From NCBI GenBank assembly GCA_001598975.1, contig BBXU01002363.1:1-42125 (forward strand): DNA of 42,125 bases. The letters run 5' to 3'. Made by a program: the position numbers and the translations under genes. The notes under the pieces are model-generated. The model saw nothing but the letters and a program-made list of their open reading frames with translations. It searched no databases and was not told the DNA's origin. How positions within the stretch are numbered: the first letter of the stretch is position 1; every line of letters starts with the position of its first letter. Below are positions 32,901 to 42,058 of the stretch, in pieces. Source of the DNA: Parachlorella kessleri (lineage: Eukaryota; Chlorophyta; Trebouxiophyceae; Chlorellales; Chlorellaceae).

Positions 32901-35900
32901 GGCCAGGACAGCTAGTCATGCTTGCTTGAGGGGAGCGCCCGGCGGGAAGGTGCGGCTGCAGGCTGCTGGTGGAGCTCACTCACCGCCTTGGCGCCGCTGA
33001 TGCAGAGGTTGAGGGAGTTGCAGCCGCCCGAGGTCAGGGTCAGGCACACATCCTCCTCATTGATCTGCAGCCCAGGAGTAGCCAAACTTGCCTGGTGCAG
33101 CTAGCGGGCATATCTGCTCAGATACAATGCATACAGTCACTGCCACGAGGCCTGCAAAGCTGCACGAGTGCGTCACCCGGTGGTGCTAGTGCACCTACTT
33201 GTATCTTATTCCCCTCCAGCAAGGCCACTGGGGCGGGCAAGAAGCAACTCGCCTCTTCCAGGGGTGGCTAAGGGTGAACTCTCACCTGTATCACTGGCTC
33301 ATCAGTCACTGGGTCCTCCCACGACTGCGTGTACAGGAAGGTGGGCGGGAAGAGCGCAGGCGCCTCCACCTGCACGCCACGTAGCCACATCCCTTGCCAT
33401 ACACATATTAATTGCAATGGCTGTTTGGATTTGTCTCGAGGTGCAGGACAGTAAAGTGGTTTCCCCCATGCAAGGTAGTTGTCAGTGTTTGCCACCCAGC
33501 CATTCGGGAGGGGCCATGCCGCCTGTAGCTATAGCATGACGAAGTGAGGAAGGCAAGGCCTAGCAAGAGTCAGGTAGCACAGACAGGCTGCAGGACAACC
33601 GGCGAAGAAGCTGACTACAATACATGACTATACAGAAGGTCCCGGGTGGAGTCTTAAGGGCATCCGGAGTGAAGGCCAGCAGGTCGTGCACACCTTGTTC
33701 TCCACTAGCAGGGTCTCCAGCTTGGGGATGCGGCCGATCCACACGTAGTAGGGCGCACGCAGGAAGGGCACGTAGGGGATGGAGCCCTGCGGAGCACCAG
33801 CACCACCCACCCAGCTTCTCGTGGGTGTGTTTGACAGTGGCAACTGCAGGCATGGAGCCTGACTCCAGTTTCCCCTCAGCCGCGTTGCAGCTGAAGCAGA
33901 CAATGGCGGTCTGGTAGTGACAGCAAATCCTGGCGGGAGTCCTACGGGACGCTATGGAAGCCTTTGGCTTATGCGCATGCCATGTTCAGCTCTTGTAGCA
34001 GTTGCCGAATCGTTAAGGGTTGCACCAAGCACTCGCCTCATCGTTGTACTCCCACACACGGCTAAGTTGGTGGTCCAGGTAGTTGCGCCTCTCTGGGCCA
34101 ATGTCGATGTTGTCTGTGTCAAAGGTTGACCTGCACAGCACGACGCAGCACCTTCAGTGTTGGTCCACCGGAAGGGGGTTCTGGGAGGGCGTGCCAAACA
34201 TTGCGATGGGGATGCAATCACATGTGTTCCGAGCAGAGCCATGTTGACAGCTCTGCCGCGCTCCACAGTTACCTAGCATATCTCAGAGCAGCGGCCCCCC
34301 TTGCCGACCTGTCTAGAGGGCTCACCTCCAGAAGAAGCGGCGCAGCCAGGGCATCTGGCGCATGGGGAGGTCGTACTTAGAGGACACGAAAAAATCGGTC
34401 ACCCCCAGCAGCCCCTCCTCGCGGTCCAGGTAGCTGCAGGCGCGGTCCACGGCGGCGTAGAAGGGAGGGATCACTGCACATGTAAGAGGGGCCCTCACAG
34501 TTACAAACGGGGAAGGGATGACGAACACGGTAAGGAGCATACTGAGCGGTGGCCGAAGGTTGATGTGGAAGAGTCCAGCCAGGGAGCTGGCACAGGTGCG
34601 TTGCTTTGCGGTGTGGGTAGGTAATGGATTCCCATTTATCCCTTGAGAGCGCCCACTCACTTGAGAGTGAGTAGGAGAAGGTGACCAGCGTGGCACAGCC
34701 CTCTGGCGGCGCAAACTCGCATGCGTCCGCCTCTATCACGTGCACGTTCTTCCAGCCTCGCCGCTCCTTGCGCTTCTCAGCCTGATCAATAGGGATGGGG
34801 GTGCATCTCCAGAAGGTAGGAGGCAATACATGGGAGACAAACGGCAATGGAAGCATAAACGGTCAAAGCCCCTTCGCCTTACGATGTTCTAAAGGGCGAC
34901 TACTATGATCCCCGCTGCCCCTTGTGTTGTGCTGGTAACGAAAAAAAAGCCAGCGGTCTCTCAGAGGCGTGCGCACCTGCTTGCAGAGCGCCCCGCAGAG
35001 GTCCACCACATAGATTGCCTTGAAAGCCCGTAGGTCCATGTACTCGGCCATAAACTCCACGTTCTCCTGCACACACCTTGCACCCACATGTGATGCAGCC
35101 CACTTCCCGCTGCATGCATGTGAGCCCCTAGCAAGCAGTGAGGGTAAGCCTGGTTAAAAACTTAGGCATGTGCAGCATATGGACCCCCTCTTTTGCTGGA
35201 AGTCACATACACATGTTGCAGCTTCCTGCTGCACCATGCACAGTCGCAGGCCATGCTCGTCAGTAGCGCACTTACCCCGGTGCCGCCCCCGAGGTCCACC
35301 CACACCATGTTGCTCATGCCTTGAAGCCGAGCGGCGCAGGCTGCTAGCATGGGCCGCCGGCCCCACAGGAAGTTGCTGCGGAAGCGGTCATCTGAGGGGG
35401 GCAGCAAGCAAGCAAGTGACATTTGGCACACTACGTCATGACGCGTCAGTGAGAGGAAAGGCAAACATCGCAGGTAGGCATCCCAGATACATCCAAGCAA
35501 AGCTTACAATCTCCGCAGTCTTGGGAGGTGCTGTCCATAGTGACCTGGGAGGATAGAGGGTCCCGGCCACACAGCAAGTTTGTGAATGCTGCCATCCGTG
35601 TACCAGAATGGCTTACATGCATGTGCCTGGGGCCCGTAAAATGCCTCCAGCCGCTCCTTGTGGTCGCCGTCTTGCAGCTGCAAGCACAACCAAGTGAGCA
35701 GGCCATTTTAGTTGAGGTTGGTAGGAGGCTCGGGCCGCCCCAAAGTTTGCTCTAGCATCAACACTTGTCGCCGCACGCCAGGAAGGCAGTAGCAACCTAT
35801 TGAGGGTCTCTAAGAAATCTTTGCCCGACCTTCTTAAACCAGATGTTCTTGAGCACTGTGAGGTCCGAGCGGACGTCGTTGATCTTCTGCTTGGGCCTGA

Positions 35901-35988
35901 TGTCTGATAGCCTGTCCAGGATGCTCCTGCTCCTCCTCAGGGTGGGGCGACCCCCTAATCCAGCTCCAGCATCTCCACCGCGTCCCAT
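29909..35988 (-). CDS. BTA1: Betaine lipid synthase (DGTS synthase), bifunctional
   Basis: Makes diacylglyceryl-N,N,N-trimethylhomoserine from diacylglycerol and S-adenosylmethionine, probably at the ER. Eighteen exons in phase give 689 residues: 35988-35830, 35677-35617, 35391-35276, 35066-34977, 34781-34661, 34473-34326, 34130-34037, 33786-33694, 33369-33286, 33064-32984, 32756-32646, 32432-32310, 32068-31967, 31695-31586, 31347-31199, 30922-30786, 30393-30235 and 30040-29909. The N-terminal half is a BtaB-like N-methyltransferase with SAM loop VDLGGGTG (about 105-112), VVDLC and VIEADAC. The C-terminal half is BtaA-like aminocarboxypropyltransferase: EGSIPYVPFLRAPYYVW, SWEDPVTDEPV, LTSGGCNSLNL, VDCNPAQSALLELK and GYMDRVNMYSSFFVATKK. 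Length is close to algal BTA1. An in-frame TAG 12 nt upstream fixes the start at 35988. Intron 7 is GC-AG (GAG|GCGAGT). The ATG lies 9 nt after the stop of a small spliced ORF. Confidence 0.95.
33787..34036 (-). other. GC-AG intron 7 of BTA1
   Basis: The exon ends at GAG (34037) followed by GCGAGT, and the next starts at GGC (33786), both phase 0, giving EYNDE-GSIPYVPFL. The GT two bases further on (GCGA|GTGC) would shift the frame, so the GC donor is well supported. Confidence 0.8.
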
Positions 35989-35997
35989 GATGTCTGT

Positions 35998-36470
35998 CTA
36001 TTTACACGTGAGATGGGCGTCAGGCACGGCCTCCTGCAGGAATAGACGATGGGGCACCGTTGTAGCCAAATGTGCGTTGAGGTCGTGTCAAGCACGTACT
36101 GTCCATCCAAAGACCCAAATATCACAGGGTATACTTCACGCCGGAGGAACGGATAGGGGCTCTCCGTTGTGTCGACGCACCCTGTACTTGATGGTGCCCG
36201 GGCCGGGGTAGCCTGTGGTGAGACCGGTGAGAGTGGTAGCCCCTGGGAGCTGCTTCTGATGATCGGAAGGGCTCGAGATGTGGCTTTGCGGCAACATTTT
36301 GAACTGGTCGGCGGGCATATTCTTGCCAAAGGCCGGTTTGATACCTGCGCCTTGCCAGCTTGGATTTGGGCGCTAGGTGGAGCTCCATGGAGCTGCTCAA
36401 AAGCAACGCGGCGGACATCCATTTCAAGCTCTTTACGATTTCCACAAAATTGTGCAGGGCCCAGAGACAT
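35998..36470 (-). CDS. Small spliced ORF directly upstream of BTA1 (candidate first cistron)
   Basis: I do not recognise this 77-residue protein. Three exons join in phase: 36470-36437, 36344-36181 and 36033-35998, with donors GTAAAG and GTGCGT and acceptors GGCGCAG and TTCCTGCAG. The product begins MSLGPAQFCGNR and contains KPAFGKNMPADQFKMLPQ and GLTTGYPGPGTIKYR, ending DAHLTCK. It is hydrophilic, rich in Pro, Gly, Thr and Gln, without signal peptide or membrane segment. The GYPGPGT stretch recalls Pro-Gly repeats of some ciliary proteins but is too short to assign. Its TAG (36000-35998) is in frame with BTA1 and 9 nt before the BTA1 ATG, so both would be read from one mRNA or the stop would need readthrough. 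If not coding, these exons would be the BTA1 5' untranslated leader. An acceptor at about 36492 suggests another leader exon. Confidence 0.5.
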
Positions 36471-36545
36471 TATGTAGTATTCGTTGTGCAACTGCAGGAT
36501 CAGGGAGCAGTTTCCAAACCTGCCTAGAGTCCAATACCAGCTGTA

Positions 36546-36582
36546 CTAGAGGTTAAAGAGGTTCTTCTTCTTTAACCTCTAG
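36546..36582. repeat. Perfect inverted repeat (hairpin 1), 14-bp arms
   Basis: CTAGAGGTTAAAGA (36546-36559) is the exact reverse complement of TCTTTAACCTCTAG (36569-36582), with a 9-base loop. It shares its last two bases with hairpin 2. Confidence 0.95.
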
Positions 36583-36612
36583 CATAAGAGAGAGTCTTCT
36601 CTCTCTTATGCT
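36581..36612. repeat. Perfect inverted repeat (hairpin 2), 14-bp arms
   Basis: AGCATAAGAGAGAG (36581-36594) pairs exactly with CTCTCTCTTATGCT (36599-36612) around the loop TCTT. The stem can lengthen with a bulge because CTTTAA (36570-36575) also pairs with TTAAAG (36616-36621), competing with hairpin 1. Confidence 0.95.
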
Positions 36613-36737
36613 TCATTAAAGCACGTCCGATTCCCTGGGCTTCGGCAGGGTCTCCTCGCCTCCCCAGCAAGCTTCAGTCGGTGGCGGGACCTGCAGAGCC
36701 GGACCGGACGGGGTTGCCCTTCACGGCTGAACGGGAC

Positions 36738-36757
36738 ATGGCAAAATGAACCTTTAA
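36738..36757 (+). promoter_or_regulatory. Two overlapping minimal upstream ORFs before the SLC35B start
   Basis: ATG at 36738 encodes Met-Ala-Lys-stop (TGA 36747-36749). A second ATG at 36746 overlaps that stop and encodes Met-Asn-Leu-stop (TAA 36755-36757), ending one base before the main ATG at 36759. They act on translation only if the mRNA starts upstream of 36738. Confidence 0.5.
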
Positions 36758-36758
36758 T

Positions 36759-39624
36759 ATGGCTTTTTGGGAACGATGGGATAAGCCCGTGTTCACTTAC
36801 GTGCGGAGAGGCTCTGTGCACCTTGCTTGGTGCATTCTTGGCGTGGTGGGCTGCCTTGTTGGTTACGGTGCCTTGCAAGTAAGCGATATGTCGCTGCGCA
36901 ACTCCCTGCCTTGGTGTAACCGGTTTTGCAAATGTGATCAGGCATGTGCCATTGCCTGTCCTTGCAGGAGCGCTTCGTGCTTGACGTTCCTGGATTGGGC
37001 AAGCCACTTGGAATCCAACCACTCCTCGTTCTTTGCAACCGCTTAGTAACCTGCCTTGTAGCGGTCGCTGTGTTGCTGGTAAGCTGGACTGGGCTGCCGC
37101 AGCAGACTGGCAGCAGACTGGAAGCGACGTCTCAAGGCGTACTCAAGTGAAAGACCTCACTCCGCTTGCTAGTCTAGGTTCGTATCCCCCCTGTACGATA
37201 CATGTACTATCCATTCCCTGGGCGAAGAAGTCTGGTGTGTGTGTGTGTGCAGGGGAGCGGCGAGGGCGTGCGGCCGGTGGCTCCCTCCTGGGCCTACGCA
37301 TCGGTCTCAGTGAGCAACCTGGTGGCCACGCTCTGCCAGTCTGAGGCACTCAAGCATGTCTCATTCCCTACACAGACACTTGGCAAATGTTCCAAGATGA
37401 TCCCGGTCATGATATGGTGAGCACCAGTAGGAGAGGTGTTTGCCAGTGGCGTAGCTTGCCTGTTCTTGCCCTGGCCTTCTGCTGAACTATGGAGTGGGAG
37501 CTTCAGCAGGCGGGTTCTGCCTTGGTACGATGGAGGGGCCCCACCACTTTATGCTTGGCAAGGGGGGGAGTGGGTAACATCAGAGCTGAGGCATGCTCTT
37601 GTCTGACCATTGTACCAGCCTTGCATGGTCAGCATGAAGGGTTGCCTTCACCATTGCAGGGGCAGTGCCATCTTGCGGAAGGGGTACGGGCCCAAGGACT
37701 ACTTGAACGCGCTAGCTATCACCATTGGTTGCACACTCTTCCTCCTCACCGGTGCTGTCCAGGTGTGCGGCACTGACTCACATGCGTAGCATTGCTTGGA
37801 TCCCCCTCCCTGCCCTAAGAAGTCCTATGCAGTGTCCCCGCCACCTCTGTCCTGCGCCCGTATGCCAACTACTTGACCCTGTGGAGGTCGTGGATTGTAC
37901 GGTTGCCTAGCCTGGCAGGGTGGCCGGTGACTTTCTGCACATGCCTCCCGCGCAGCCCAAGTTTTTGTTGGAGGATTCTTCTACGCTGGGCATGCTGCTC
38001 ATGCTGGGGTTCCTTGCCTTTGACGGCTTCAACACGACCTACCAAGACAATCTGTTCCAGGTGCGGACGCTGGCCGGGGCCGGACTGGTTTACATTTTGA
38101 GGTTTTCGGGTGTAGGCGCTGTGGTTCACTCTCATCCTTTGTTGCCAGAGCAGACTTGGGAATAAAAAGCTATTATGGGATGACAAAGACAAACAGTTCA
38201 GATGTGAAGCCTTGCCATGCAGCAAACAAGCCAGCGCTGCAGGCGCCCATTCGCTTGCATACACCGTTGCTGCTCTCTACCTCCGTTCCTGCACCTTTCC
38301 CTGGTATCAAACCCCCATCAGGCTGACCCCTCCTGCGCCCCGCACTGCGCTGCACTGCAGGAGCACCAGATGAGCGTGCCGCAGCAAGTGCTGTATGTTC
38401 AAGCCTTCTCGGCGGGCTTCTCCCTCCTGGGCCTGCTCTCAGAGCGCCAGCTGGGCAAGGCAGTTCATTCCGTGCTGCACCAACCGCAGGTATGCGGTCA
38501 CTGTGCCACTGGTGCCGCTGAGCCTTAGGGCGTCCATCAGCAGGAAGCATCTCAAGCTGTGGGGCAACTGATAGATTCTGTCTTGGGGTTGCATCTGCTT
38601 TGGGTGTGTGCGTGGACCTCGTGCAAGTCGGCGTGTAAGTGTGGCAGGCACGGCTTATTTGTGCGGAGCTCATTCACTAGTGTGCATTGCCCACCACTTT
38701 GAGCGCTTGAACCACGACAACTACCACCGCCCGGCCACAGCCTGATGTGCTCTCAGAGCGAGTCACTGTCTGGTCGCTCATGGTGCCTTCCTTTCCGCAG
38801 GCGTTGCCCTACATTGTGGGCCTGTCAGCTGTTGCTGCCCTCGGCCACTTCTTCATCGCGCACACAATACGCAGCTTCGGGGCGCTGGCCTATGCCACTG
38901 TCGTGACCACGCGGCAGTTTGCCTCGCCCCTCCTCTCCTGCATAGCCACAGCCCGCCCGCTGACGGAAGGTGGGCTGCTGGTTGGCTGAGCCGGTCTGCC
39001 TGCCAGGCACCTGTGTGTTTGAGGCCGTGATTTGTCGTTCCCTTGTTTGGGGGTGGTCTGTGCCAGGCCCCGCACCCAGCTTGTGCCTGCTCATGTTGGT
39101 GCCGTACGCATGCAGGTTGCCTTGGCTGCTGACCTGGCTGTGTGGCTCCTTGCAGGCCAGTGGGTGGGCACGGCTGTTGCGTGTGCGGGGCTGTACCATC
39201 TGGTGTCGGGTTGGAGGGAAGGGCGGGAAGACCAGAAACGGGATTCTGCCGGCTCCCAGCCCGGCAGCGTCGAGGCAGACAGCAAGGTAGGGCCGCAGCA
39301 GACGGTCATGAACGCTTGGTTGGATGTGGATGTGCAAGTTTGCCGAGTGCTTGGTGGACGCGGCGTCAGCAGATGCATACTGATACCTCCGCGTGCCAAC
39401 CCCTGCCCCTCTGTGCTGTGCCACTCAGTCGCTAACTGCAGCACGAGGCCAGGTAGGACTTTCATTCGTGGCATGAAATAGCGCCCCCAAAGGTGTGTTG
39501 TGCCACCCTCATGCAGACGGCGGCGGCTGTGCTGGCAGGCGCCACTGGGGGTGTCACAGAGGAGGATGTTCAGCGGCCTGACCAACGCAGTGCGGCAGCA
39601 GCAGGCAAGGCAGAGCTTGTTTAG
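36759..39624 (+). CDS. SLC35B/UAA-family transporter (PAPS or UDP-galactose type)
   Basis: Golgi or ER antiporter of the UAA family carrying PAPS or a UDP-sugar into the lumen for sulfation or glycosylation. Nine exons in phase give 379 residues: 36759-36878, 36968-37078, 37253-37416, 37660-37762, 37956-38060, 38361-38489, 38801-38969, 39156-39286 and 39517-39624. About ten hydrophobic helices are visible. Family markers in order are VGYGALQERF, LVLCNRLVT, SEALKHVSFPTQTLGKCSKMIPVM (about residues 110-133), the loop KGYGPKDY, FDGFNTTYQDNLFQ, GHFFIAHTIRSFGALAYATVVTTRQF and LTEGQWVGTAVACAGLYHL. The arrangement is closest, from memory, to PAPS transporter SLC35B2, but motifs do not separate PAPS from UDP-galactose carriers. 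The C-terminal 50 residues are hydrophilic and Ala/Gln-rich. The ATG follows an in-frame TGA, which fixes the start. The last exon is less certain. Confidence 0.87.
37233..37250 (+). repeat. GT dinucleotide run at a 3' splice site
   Basis: GGTGTGTGTGTGTGTGC runs directly into the AG at 37251-37252 of the exon starting at 37253. Here a GT run takes the place normally held by a pyrimidine tract. Confidence 0.85.
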
Positions 39625-40351
39625 CACAGTTTCCGAGGCACTGTGCGCGGCGCCTACCTTGCCCAGAGATAGATCCTTGGATTCGCCACGAGCCCTTGGC
39701 ACGACACATTGGATGCCTCCACCTTGGCAGGGTGGCGGCCTTGGGAACTGGGTGGAATTTGTGCTCAGGGTAACAGGGCGGCATGCAAGGAATGTTTGTT
39801 TACGCGGGGAGTTGGTGCGATGTGCGAGTTAAGAAACCTGGGCTTCATGTGAGGGATGGGAGCTTTGGAGCAGCTCTGGGGGCGCAGGATGCCGAAGGCA
39901 GTACAGTTTTGGTTGTGCGGCAAGTGTACATTAGTATAGTCCCGGCGATACTGCTGGACAGCACTCCTTTCAAATTTATCAGCCGCATTTGTATAAGCTA
40001 TGTATGCACACCCGATGTGAATGCCCTTTCGATGTGAGGCGCCCTTGGTGTGGTGGGCATGGCCGCACCTCCACCTCCACTTGCGCAAAACCCACAGCTA
40101 CCTCAGCCAAGTTGCCGCGTTACCCCCTCAACACGTGCTTTCCAGCTTGGGATCAGCATGGATATTTCATGGGCATATTATTATGTCGACTCTGTGGGGA
40201 CGATCCCCACGTTGTAGCCTGTGCTAGGGGCTTGTTATGTCTTCGGAGCAATTGTTCAACTATGCTTGCCTGCATTTGGGCAGCTCAGAACAGGTTTCCT
40301 GCCAGAAACAAGATTACATGCCAGTGTACATGGACTGAGTTAGACTGCAGT

Positions 40352-40356
40352 TGTAA
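40352..40356 (+). terminator. TGTAA polyadenylation signal of the SLC35B gene
   Basis: TGTAAGG about 728 nt past the stop at 39624. A second TGTAAGG starts at 40381. Confidence 0.5.
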
Positions 40357-40430
40357 GGAATGGCTACATACGGCATCATCTGTAAGGAAGCACATTGCAA
40401 CTCTTCCCTGAACCTGATCTGACATCTCAC

Positions 40431-40435
40431 TTACA
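40431..40435 (-). terminator. TGTAA polyadenylation signal of MSH6
   Basis: Reads TGTAAG on the - strand, about 202 nt past the MSH6 stop at 40637. Confidence 0.55.
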
Positions 40436-40636
40436 TCCACCACGAGTAGTACCGCCTCCTCACCGACTGTCCAACTCTAAGCAAACCTGCAGCAATGCTT
40501 CTGTCTACCCCAACAGCAACTGTCCTGCAGAAACAAGCCTAGCCACTTCTTGCTTGACGGCTGCCTGCAAAAGCTTGTGTAACCCAGATTGGAAAGGAGC
40601 AGCGGGTGACAAGGAACACACAGAGGGCGGCGAACT

Positions 40637-41986
40637 CTAGCAAGCCACGCCTGCAAGCTGCCGCGCTTCCGCCTGCAGCTCTGACCACTGTTCCCGCGGC
40701 AAGCCACCTTCATGCAGTGCATGCTGTGCTAGGGCTACCGCCCGCTGCAGCAGGGCTGCTGCCTCCCCTTCTTCCCCCCCCTTTCCCCCAGCTGCAGCGC
40801 CACTGCCATCCAGGTCCATCGGCTGCACACCCTCGTTCCCCGCTTCTTGCTGCTGCTGCTCGGTGAGCTGTGCCGCCTGTGTGGCTGCTGGCAGACCTTT
40901 GTGGTGCTCCAGCTGCTCGGCCACTTGGGCCGCACGCCTCACAACTGAGTCTGGCAGCCCGGCCAGCCTGCAACAGTGTTGGTGAACAGTGTTGGTGAAG
41001 CAGCCAGTGATACAAAGGGCTGTCTGCTGTGCTTGGCCGTCGATGCCAGCCAGCATGTTGGTAGGTAGCCGTCAGTCCTCTGCTATAATTCTCCTGCCAC
41101 CTGAGAGAAATGGGGGGTCACCGTTCTGCGCCACCTTTTCAACTGGTACGCCCTCCCACAGCACGGCACATACCCCCTGACAGCCCCCCACAGGCGTGGC
41201 ATCCCAGAATGCCCGGTCGTGCCTAGCAGCCGCCCACCCCACCCCACCCGCCATCACCTCCCTGCTCAGCCCACCCCGCCACACCGGCATCTTAGCCCTC
41301 GATTTCGACCCCCACGGCACCAGGCTGTATGGGAAAGCTACCCCCTCCCTGCGCTCTGCCCTGCACCCCACTTCAGCAGCCTCGTCCGCCCCTGCCAGCC
41401 TGGCCCTCTACATCAACCCCCGCCGCCGCCGCCCACCTGGCCACGTTGACTCCGTAGCTCTTGGGGCAGGGCCCGGGGACCAGCTTGTACAGGAAGGTGA
41501 CTTCGTCCACCCCGCCCTCCTCCTGGGCGGGAGTCACCTCGCAGGCCATGTGCTTGAGGGCCACGTCCGGGTCGGCGGCGTGCGAGTCCGACAGCCGGTG
41601 GTAGTGTGTGGCAAACAGGCCCCTGCAGGCGCGCGCCGCGGAGTGACGCAGGGTGCTGAGGGGGGCCTCAGCTGCCAACAAGGGAACAGCCGGAGGCCAC
41701 CATTTCGTGCACTGGCAGCGTGGGTCTTCCCAACTGCAGGCTCTACTCATCCCGTTCCCACGTGCTCCAACATAGCGGCACCAACTCTGCAGGTCGTGCC
41801 GCTTGCCAGGTTCTCCGCTGACAAGCAGGCAGCAGCTTGGCACGCAGGGGAGATGGCGGCCCTGCTCACCTGCACTTGACAGTCTTCGCGAGGTAGTCGA
41901 GCACAGCAGCCGCGATGGCGGCGCCGTCGCTGGTGGCGGTGCCGCGGCCCAGCTCGTCCAGGGCAACCAGGCTGCGCGGGGTGGCC
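40637..41986 (-). CDS. MSH6: DNA mismatch repair protein MSH6, C-terminal part (5' end outside window)
   Basis: ATPase subunit of MutS-alpha, which with MSH2 recognises mispairs in the nucleus. Three terminal exons in phase are present: 41986-41870, 41622-41437 and 40967-40637 (about 210 residues). Visible motifs are the Walker B and MutS signature [16 protein letters not shown], the switch LFATHYHRL, then [38 protein letters not shown], as in MSH6 rather than MSH2 or MSH3. The end holds the dimerisation helices ([15 protein letters not shown]). A low-complexity insert of Gln, Ala, Gly and Glu (about 40 residues) precedes a final helix and QLAGVAC. The exon before 41986 is not found up to the window edge, so that intron is at least 139 nt and the mismatch-binding and Walker A parts lie to the right. 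Confidence 0.93.
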
Positions 41987-42008
41987 CTGCAGGACGGAGG
42001 TGAAGGGT

Positions 42009-42058
42009 GGGGGTTGTTGTTGTCAGTGGTGGTGGTGGGGGAGGGGGGGGGGGGTTGT
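42009..42058 (-). repeat. G-rich microsatellite in MSH6 intron
   Basis: On the + strand, GTT and GGT triplets pass into a run of G (12 at about 42043-42054). The tract lies in the intron before the Walker B exon and is C-rich on the transcribed-sense strand, close upstream of the acceptor, so it doubles as a long pyrimidine tract. Confidence 0.8.

Larger units (their letters stand above)
36471..36758. promoter_or_regulatory. Divergent promoter region, small ORF-BTA1 / SLC35B transporter
   Basis: 288 bp between two divergent start codons. It holds two abutting perfect inverted repeats (36546-36612) and two minimal upstream ORFs just before the + strand ATG. A CTGATCCTGCAG acceptor-like site on - near 36492 hints that the - strand transcript may start further right, through the hairpins. 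Confidence 0.5.
39625..40636. other. Convergent 3' region between SLC35B gene and MSH6
   Basis: About 1 kb without a supported gene. The + strand TGTAA signals (40352-40356, 40381-40385) and the - strand TGTAA (40435-40431) lie within 85 bp of each other, so the two transcripts probably end back to back near 40350-40440 or overlap slightly. Confidence 0.55.

Noticed and set aside
36169..36477. 102-codon open frame on the + strand
   Set aside because: Antisense to the small spliced ORF, with no domain character; treated as a shadow.
35955..36491. 178-codon open frame on the - strand overlapping the BTA1 start
   Set aside because: It reads through two good introns and runs out of frame over the first BTA1 exon. 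The spliced 77-residue model uses the same bases with consistent phases and ends before BTA1.
41196..41879. 227-codon open frame on the + strand over MSH6
   Set aside because: Antisense to MSH6 exons and introns; a by-product of GC-rich coding sequence.
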